The notes beneath the pieces were generated by a model. That model did no database searches. It was not told where the DNA came from and saw only the letters and a list, made by a program, of their open reading frames with translations. A stretch of 10,862 nt of DNA from Gemmatimonas sp. UBA2094. Lineage in GTDB: Bacteria; Gemmatimonadota; Gemmatimonadetes; Gemmatimonadales; Gemmatimonadaceae. The stretch is taken from NCBI GenBank assembly GCA_002331565.1, contig DCZC01000061.1, forward strand, positions 1-10,862, written 5' to 3'. Positions 6,557-10,862 of this stretch are shown here, piece after piece. A program made the position numbers and the translations under genes. Numbering within the stretch: position 1 is the stretch's first letter; each line of letters begins with the position of its first letter.

Positions 6557-7696
6557 TCAGGGCCGAGTAAGCCCGACCACCAGCTCCACTACGATCAGCA
6601 GCACGATCGCGATCTCCAGCGTCTCGCTTCGCGCCGACTGGGCTTCCCCGTTCAGCATCGCGTACGTCTCGCGCAGGATCGCGAGCTTGCGGTCGATCCC
6701 CGCGCGCCATGTGCGGCCGCGGAAGAGTTCGAGAGCGGCCGAGTACACGCGGGCGAGATACACGTCGTCGGTCACCTTGAGGGCATTCTCGACGCGCTCC
6801 ACCAACTCGGTACTGTCGGCCACCTGCGCCTGCAGCCGCTGCAGCAGCGCCGCGAAGCGCCGGCCCGGAAACACCGCGTGCCTGGCGCGCGCGGCCTCGA
6901 TGTCGTCGTACAGACGCGGCAACTCCGCGTCGAGCAGCGCGTCGTAGTAGCGCAGTTCGAGCAGCTGCGCGTTGGCGAACTCGAGAATGTACTGCAGGTC
7001 GGTGTCCTGCTCCCCCGGCTCCACCACGAGCGCGTTGTCCCACGTGAGAATGGCGAGATCGTCGCCGTAATAGCTGAAGCGGTGCGGCAGCAGCTCCCGG
7101 CGCGCGTCAGCACTCAGCGGACGCGTCTCGTTGAGCAGCAGCGGCACCACATCCAGCGCGGCGAGCGCCTCGGCGTCGAGCGGTGCACCATCCGTGCCAC
7201 GAACGTGCGCCACGCGGAACACCGTGTAGTCCTCGTGCAGCGCCGCAATGGTGGGCCGTTCCACCGCCGGGGCGATGCGCCCGGTAAGCAGACGCAGATG
7301 ATGCTGCACGATGCCGGTGATGGCGGGATGCTGATGCAGCTGCTGCCCGAACCCGGTGAACTCGTCCCAGCGGCACGTCGGCGCGGCCCGCACCTTCACC
7401 CGCAACGACACCACGCCGAAATCGAAGATGCGCGCCGACAGCTCCACCTCGTGCGCGTGAGTGGCCACCATCAGCGACTCGCCGCCCAGCATCACGGTGA
7501 TGGGCGGATTGGCAATCTGCAGGGCCTGCCCCTCGCCCCGTACCGGACGCACCCGTTCCGGACCGCTGGTGGCGAGCAGGTCGAGGGCCCGGTCGAGATC
7601 GATGGCATAGCCCACGTCGAACAACCGGTAGGCGATGGCGGCGCCGGTCTCGACCATCACGAGCGTCCCGTCGATCGGTTCCATGCCTACCAACAT
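6557..7696 (-). CDS. RMD1/RMND1 (DUF155)-like protein with C-terminal membrane anchor
   Basis: About 375-379 residues, resembling the RMD1/RMND1 (DUF155) family, known from yeast Rmd1 and human mitochondrial RMND1, which supports mitochondrial translation; bacterial members have no settled role. Counted from the ATG at 7682-7684, the supporting parts are the IFDFGVVSLRV strand (86-96), the long helical region from about 228 (TDLQYILEFANAQLLELRYYD), the WRAGIDRKLAILRETYAML segment (326-344), and a single hydrophobic helix at the extreme C-terminus (about 356-372, LEIAIVLLIVVELVVGL), arranged as in that family. The protein would be tail-anchored with its bulk in the cytoplasm. Start is either 7696 (MLVGMEPIDG) or 7684 (MEPIDG). 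The much longer open frame reaching 8737 is antisense to the sulfurtransferase and is not credible. It is divergent from the sulfurtransferase across about 57 bases. The family call is from C-terminal pattern memory. Confidence 0.75.
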   Translation of the reverse strand: MLVGMEPIDGTLVMVETGAAIAYRLFDVGYAIDLDRALDLLATSGPERVRPVRGEGQALQIANPPITVMLGGESLMVATHAHEVELSARIFDFGVVSLRVKVRAAPTCRWDEFTGFGQQLHQHPAITGIVQHHLRLLTGRIAPAVERPTIAALHEDYTVFRVAHVRGTDGAPLDAEALAALDVVPLLLNETRPLSADARRELLPHRFSYYGDDLAILTWDNALVVEPGEQDTDLQYILEFANAQLLELRYYDALLDAELPRLYDDIEAARARHAVFPGRRFAALLQRLQAQVADSTELVERVENALKVTDDVYLARVYSAALELFRGRTWRAGIDRKLAILRETYAMLNGEAQSARSETLEIAIVLLIVVELVVGLTRP

Positions 7697-7719
7697 ACCG
7701 CCGGGAACGCGCCGCGTAA

Positions 7720-7747
7720 TTGATTTCACGGCCGCACGCCTTAGCGT
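7720..7747 (+). promoter_or_regulatory. Candidate leaderless promoter for the sulfurtransferase
   Basis: TTGATT (7720-7725) as -35, a 16-base spacer, TAGCGT (7742-7747) as -10, then six bases (TGACAT) to the ATG at 7754. A TANNNT box ending six or seven bases before the start codon is the arrangement known for leaderless transcripts, where transcription begins at the A of ATG. It fits because no Shine-Dalgarno sequence precedes this ATG. Confidence 0.45.
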
Positions 7748-7753
7748 TGACAT

Positions 7754-8659
7754 ATGACTCCCGTCACCGCTCTGCCCGGTCTGCCGGACCCGGCCATGGT
7801 TTCCAAGGGCTACGCCCACCCCGAGCGCCTCGTGAGCACGGCGTGGCTCGCCAGCAACCTGTCCAACCCGTCGCTTCGCCTGCTCGAATGCAACGAGGAC
7901 GTGCTGCTCTACGATGTGGAGCACATCCCGGGCGCGCAGAAGCTCGACTGGCACGTGGACCTCAACAACCAGGTGGAGCGCGACTACCTGGGTCGCGCCG
8001 GTTTCGAGGCCCTCCTGCGCCGGCTCGGCATCGACGACGGCACCACCGTGGTGTTCTACGGCGACAAGAACAACTGGTGGGCCACCTACGCGTTCTGGGT
8101 GTTCCAGCTGTTCGGGTTCGACAACACGGTCGTGCTCGACGGCGGCCGCGCGAAGTGGCTGGCCGAGCACCGCGACACCACCGACACCAAGCCGTCGTTC
8201 GAAGCGTCGCAGTACGTGGCCCGTGAGCGCGACGATTCGCGTATTCGCGCCTACTTCGCCGAGACCAGGGCGCACATGCAGGCGGGGCTGCCCATGGTCG
8301 ACGTGCGCTCGCCGCAGGAATACACCGGCGAGAAGCTTCACATGCCCGACTATCCGCAGGAAGGCACGTTGCGTGGCGGCCACATTCCCGGCGCGCGCAG
8401 CATGCCGTGGGCGAAGGCGGCCGAGGCCGATGCGTCGTTCAAGAGTGCCGACGCGCTGCGCGGGTTGTACGAGGGAGAACTGGGACTGCGGTCGTCGGAT
8501 TCCGTGGTAACGTATTGCCGGATCGGTGAGCGCTCGAGCCACACCTGGTTCGTGCTCACGTACCTGCTGGGCTACACCAACGTGCGCAATTACGACGGTT
8601 CGTGGACGGAGTGGGGCAACGCCGTGCGTGCGCCCATTCACAAGGGAGAACAGCCATGA
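7754..8659 (+). CDS. Thiosulfate sulfurtransferase, two-domain rhodanese (CysA2/SseA type)
   Basis: This enzyme transfers sulfane sulfur from thiosulfate or a similar donor to a thiophilic acceptor through a persulfide on the active-site cysteine. The 301 residues form two rhodanese domains. The N-terminal one (about 25-150) is catalytically inactive: its active-loop position reads FYGDKNNWW with no cysteine. The C-terminal one (about 165-300) has the CH2A-like [12 protein letters not shown] (182-193), [11 protein letters not shown] (209-219) and the active loop CRIGERSS with C255, ending [10 protein letters not shown]. The match to mycobacterial CysA2/CysA3 and to actinobacterial rhodaneses is close. 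The ATG at 7754 follows a candidate leaderless promoter; M15 (7796) is a less likely start. The stop overlaps a mini-ORF ATG, and the OsmC gene follows at once, so they are probably co-transcribed. Confidence 0.95.
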   Translation: MTPVTALPGLPDPAMVSKGYAHPERLVSTAWLASNLSNPSLRLLECNEDVLLYDVEHIPGAQKLDWHVDLNNQVERDYLGRAGFEALLRRLGIDDGTTVVFYGDKNNWWATYAFWVFQLFGFDNTVVLDGGRAKWLAEHRDTTDTKPSFEASQYVARERDDSRIRAYFAETRAHMQAGLPMVDVRSPQEYTGEKLHMPDYPQEGTLRGGHIPGARSMPWAKAAEADASFKSADALRGLYEGELGLRSSDSVVTYCRIGERSSHTWFVLTYLLGYTNVRNYDGSWTEWGNAVRAPIHKGEQP

Positions 8660-8662
8660 GGA
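8658..8662 (+). promoter_or_regulatory. Ribosome binding site that fixes the OsmC start
   Basis: GAGGA, overlapping the sulfurtransferase stop, sits seven bases before the GTG at 8670. It is the clearest Shine-Dalgarno sequence in this part of the window and supports this GTG over the in-frame ATG at 8526, which lies deep inside the upstream gene. Confidence 0.7.
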
Positions 8663-8669
8663 CCTCAAC

Positions 8670-9137
8670 GTGAGCAACGAGTCGCTGAAGGACGCCACCG
8701 CCATGCCCGCCGTGGGCAAGCCGCCCAGCAAGGTCACGGTGACGTGGGCGGGTGACCATCGCTTCGACGGCCAGCGTCAGAGCGGCGGCCCCGCCATCCG
8801 CATGGACGCGAGCGCCGAAACGGGACCGAGCCCGGTGGACACCCTGCTCTGCGCCCTCGCGGGGTGCACGGGCGTGGACGTCGTGGACATTCTCGCCAAG
8901 CGCCGCACGCCGGTGCAGGCGCTTTCGGTGGACGTGGAAGGCGAGCGCTTTGCGGGCGTGCCGGGACGCGTGACCGCGATCACACTGCACTACCGCATCA
9001 TCGGGGCCGACGTGGAGCGCACGCACGCCGAACGCGCGATCGAGCTGGCCGTGACGAAGTACTGTTCGGTGCGGGACTCGTTGGACCCGAACATGCCGAT
9101 CACGTGGACGCTCGAGCTGAACGGGGCTCAGAACTGA
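8670..9137 (+). CDS. OsmC/YhfA family protein
   Basis: A 155-residue OsmC-superfamily protein, probably a cytoplasmic thiol-dependent peroxidase or a redox protein of the YhfA branch. The two active cysteines are C66 in the AGCTGVDVVDIL helix and C132 in TKYCSVRDSL, 66 residues apart as in OsmC. Between them, SVDVEGERF and VTAITLHYRI form strands, and PNMPITWTLEL ends the fold. The start is the GTG at 8670 with GAGGA seven bases upstream, giving a typical length; the ATG at 8526 would give an N-terminus antisense-like to the family. It follows the sulfurtransferase by ten bases, and pairing a persulfide-making enzyme with an OsmC protein suggests joint handling of sulfane sulfur or organic hydroperoxides. 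The stop codon lies inside the first module of repeat copy 2. Confidence 0.92.
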   Translation: MSNESLKDATAMPAVGKPPSKVTVTWAGDHRFDGQRQSGGPAIRMDASAETGPSPVDTLLCALAGCTGVDVVDILAKRRTPVQALSVDVEGERFAGVPGRVTAITLHYRIIGADVERTHAERAIELAVTKYCSVRDSLDPNMPITWTLELNGAQN

Positions 9138-9343
9138 GGCCTCAGGGCTGAGACAAAGAGTCGAGTCGGGTGACGGGAGAATTGAGCCCGGATAGCGGTG
9201 AGGCGGAGGGTTCTAGCAGCGAGAGTTGAGGATCACGCCTCAATTCTCACCGCTAGAACCCTCCGCCTCACTGCGATCCGGGCTCAACTCGTCGTACTCA
9301 CCATCTCGACTCTACGTCTGAGAGCTGAGGTCTCAGGTCTCAG
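9134..9343. repeat. Nested palindromic repeat, copy 2 (fills a convergent gap)
   Basis: The core is two 50-base arms, 9182-9231 and 9238-9287, paired at 45 of 50 positions around a six-base loop (ATCACG). Four of the five mismatches are transitions. Outside this, 9134-9165 and 9305-9336 pair at 26 of 32, joined by less-matched segments of 16-17 bases. The whole spacer between two convergent genes is therefore one imperfect hairpin, and the OsmC stop (9135-9137) lies within its end module CTGAGGCCTCAG. Unlike copies 1 and 3, both arms carry the same internal segment (GCGGAGGGTTCTAG and its complement), so there is no internal loop. It could stop transcription from both sides as a very stable stem, although it has no T-tract. 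Confidence 0.95.
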
Positions 9344-9346
9344 CAG

Positions 9347-10660
9347 TTATTTGATGAGCCAGATCCGCTGGTTCGTCGGGTACAGCCACTCCACTCCCCG
9401 TTCCGTCACCATCGCGTCGTCTTCGAGCGGGATGCGCACCTTCGCGCCCCCCCACTCGGGATTCGGGGTCCACGCGAACAGCTCGATGCTGAACGGGTTG
9501 AACGGCTTGATGTTGAACGTCATCTGCCGCGGATTGAACAAGGCGATGCTCGGACCGCTGCCGTGCCCGCGGTCGCCCACGCTGTGGCAGCCGATATTCA
9601 CTTCCACCGCGCTGTCGGTGCCCACCTCGTTGAAGGTGCCCTGCATGCGGAAACCGCCCTTGGTGATGTCGGTCCGCAGCTGTTCCATCATGGCGCCGGC
9701 GGTGGGGCCGGGCTTGATGGTGCGATGGATGATCTCGCGCACCTTGAGCGCGTTGTCGAACGCGGTCTGAATGCCCTTCGGTACCGCGGTCTCGCCGGGC
9801 TTGAGTACGTAGGCCATGCGCTTCACGTCGGTCCACGTGTTGAGATAGCCCACGCCCCAATCGATGATGAGCAGGTCGCCGCGCTGAATGATGCGCCCGT
9901 TGCTCGTAGCTTCGATGCCCTTGGGCCCGGTGATGTACACGCTCGGCATGTCGAAGCTCGAGCCCAGGCCACGCTGCTGCAACTGATCCACCATCCACCA
10001 CGCCACGTCTTCGAGCGTGGTCACGCCCGGCGCGATCACCTCGTTGCTCAGTGCGCGTTCGGCGATGCGCCGCGACAGCTCACCGGCTTCACCGAGTGCC
10101 ACGACCTGCGAGATGGGGAAGCCGCTACGGTAGTCGCTCACCACCTTCTCGCTGCTCACGAGCTTTGCCGCCCACTCGGGGCCGATCTCCTTCACCAGGC
10201 GATCGTAGCTCGTCTTGGAGAGCCCGTCGGCCGCGCCCACCTCCTCCGACATGTTGATCGCGATGCGCTTGGGATTCCGCTCGGCGATGAACGCCTTGAG
10301 GTTCGCCAGCGCGAGCACGCGATCGTACACCTTGCACCCTTCGAGCATGCCGCCGCTGGCGCCAATGGCCACGCGCTCGATGCGGTCACCGCCGCGGTCG
10401 GTGAAGATGTAGTAGCCCACGCTGCCCACGTACCCGCGACCGAAGTCCTCGTACATCGGGTCGAACTGATTCTCCTTCTGCATGGTGATCCACATGTCCA
10501 CGCCGTTGTCGCGGAGGGCACCCGGGAGAATCCGGTCGAACTTGTCGCGGCGGATCTGGCAGAGCCGCTCCCAACGGATCTTGGCGGGCTCCGCAGCGGG
10601 CTGCGCGTGCGCGAGGACGGGGAGGGCGGCGAGGAGAGCGGAGAGTAGAGAGCGGCGCAT
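9347..10660 (-). CDS. Exported M24 metallopeptidase (Xaa-Pro aminopeptidase type)
   Basis: A 437-residue peptidase of the M24 (pita-bread) family, probably a secreted or periplasmic dimetal enzyme removing residues next to proline; the substrate is not proven. Residues 1-20 (MRRSLLSALLAALPVLAHAQ) are a clear signal peptide. The N-terminal domain (about 28-180) is the substrate-shaping part, and the catalytic domain follows from about 190. Metal ligands are D267 (LLIIDWGVGY), D278 (NTWTDVKRMAY), H359 (IGCHSVGDRGHGSG), E393 (FSIELFAW) and E413 (IPLEDDAMVTERG). H366, seven residues after H359, matches the catalytic His of E. coli AMPP (H354/H361). All ligands are present, so it should be active. 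The start is the only ATG before the signal peptide; no Shine-Dalgarno sequence is visible and a strong hairpin sits just upstream. The gene is bracketed by repeat copies 2 and 3. Confidence 0.94.
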   Translation of the reverse strand: MRRSLLSALLAALPVLAHAQPAAEPAKIRWERLCQIRRDKFDRILPGALRDNGVDMWITMQKENQFDPMYEDFGRGYVGSVGYYIFTDRGGDRIERVAIGASGGMLEGCKVYDRVLALANLKAFIAERNPKRIAINMSEEVGAADGLSKTSYDRLVKEIGPEWAAKLVSSEKVVSDYRSGFPISQVVALGEAGELSRRIAERALSNEVIAPGVTTLEDVAWWMVDQLQQRGLGSSFDMPSVYITGPKGIEATSNGRIIQRGDLLIIDWGVGYLNTWTDVKRMAYVLKPGETAVPKGIQTAFDNALKVREIIHRTIKPGPTAGAMMEQLRTDITKGGFRMQGTFNEVGTDSAVEVNIGCHSVGDRGHGSGPSIALFNPRQMTFNIKPFNPFSIELFAWTPNPEWGGAKVRIPLEDDAMVTERGVEWLYPTNQRIWLIK

Positions 10661-10664
10661 TCGA

Positions 10665-10681
10665 GGGGGTTGGGGACCCCC
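10665..10681 (-). other. Hairpin just before the M24 start codon
   Basis: GGGGGT and ACCCCC (10665-10670 and 10676-10681) form a 6 bp GC-rich stem with a five-base loop, ending four bases before the ATG at 10660. It occupies the position where a ribosome binding site is expected, and no such site is seen. It may limit translation or be part of an unrecognised leader. Confidence 0.4.
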
Positions 10682-10708
10682 GAAGATGCGTCTGCGCCGG
10701 GTTTGAGA

Positions 10709-10862
10709 CTAGAGCGGTGAGACGAAGAGTTGAGAGGCTGGGAGACTGAGAATTGAGCCCGGATAGCGGTGAGAGTTGAGCTGACTAGCGGTGAGAATTG
10801 AGGGGCCCCTCAACTCTCACCGCTAGAACCCTCGTGCTCACTGCGATCCGGGCTCAATTCTC
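10709..10862. repeat. Nested palindromic repeat, copy 3 (may run past window end)
   Basis: The outer stem is 10748-10773 with 10837-10862 (24 of 26 paired). The inner stem is 10785-10805 with 10806-10826 (20 of 21 paired), whose centre is GGGGCCCC. From GAGCCC (10755) to the end it is about 92% identical to copy 1 (6416-6524), with the same left segment (AGTTGAGCTGA) and right segment (AACCCTCGTG), so both point the same way. The left arm holds GCGGTGAGAGTTGAG at 10766 and GCGGTGAGAATTGAG at 10788, the same 22-base period as copy 1. A further divergent copy, GCGGTGAGACGAAGAGTTGAG, starts at 10714. It lies upstream of the M24 gene; its right flank is outside the window. Confidence 0.92.

Noticed and set aside
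8526..8669. Upstream ATG start for the OsmC gene
   Set aside because: It would overlap the end of the sulfurtransferase by over 100 bases and add residues unlike OsmC; GTG at 8670 has a good ribosome site.
7697..8737. N-terminal extension of the DUF155-like frame to 8737
   Set aside because: It runs antisense through the whole sulfurtransferase gene, whose motifs are unmistakable, and has no family similarity.
9563..10648. 361-codon + strand frame opposite the M24 gene
   Set aside because: The minus frame has a signal peptide and all metal ligands; the + frame is His/Ala-rich shadow.
6399..10862. CRISPR array or tandem repeat
   Set aside because: Copies are kilobases apart, palindromic over more than 100 bases, and have no regular spacers or cas genes.

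Overview
The window is 10.9 kb of densely coding, high-GC bacterial DNA with strongly GC-biased third codon positions. I see no rRNA, tRNA, CRISPR array, transposase or phage genes. Exported enzymes, short spacers, few clear Shine-Dalgarno sites and an actinobacterial-type CysA2-like sulfurtransferase suit a Gram-negative soil or water bacterium such as a Gemmatimonadota member. That placement is an inference; no marker gene is present.

Region 1 (3-3917, + strand) is a tight operon of three apparently exported proteins: a di-haem cytochrome c (cut by the left edge), an amidase-signature hydrolase, and a protein of unknown function made of two copies of one domain exactly 200 residues apart. 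Region 2 (3924-5657) holds a small helical protein on the minus strand, a McrA-type HNH endonuclease diverging from it with one base between their start codons, and the HtpX membrane protease. Region 3 (5701-7696, minus strand) has a thioredoxin-like [2Fe-2S] ferredoxin, a small overlapping ORF before it, and an RMD1/RMND1 (DUF155)-like protein with a C-terminal membrane anchor. Region 4 (7720-9137, + strand) is a rhodanese-OsmC operon, probably for sulfane-sulfur and thiol/peroxide handling, whose promoter layout suggests leaderless transcription. Region 5 (9347-10660, minus strand) is an exported M24 (Xaa-Pro-type) metallopeptidase.

The most unusual signal is non-coding. Three spacers (about 6399-6535, 9134-9343 and 10709-10862) carry copies of one large nested palindrome, built from modules resembling GCGGTGAGAATTGAG and GAGCCCGGATAGCGG. 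Each copy has an outer stem of 20-26 bp and an inner stem of about 20 bp, or a near-continuous 50 bp stem in copy 2. Copies 1 and 3 are about 92% identical and point the same way, while copy 2 has different, symmetrical internal segments. Copy 2 fills the whole gap between two convergent stop codons, and copies 2 and 3 bracket the M24 gene. No protein-coding explanation fits. They look like a dispersed repeat family (REP- or MITE-like, or bidirectional terminators).
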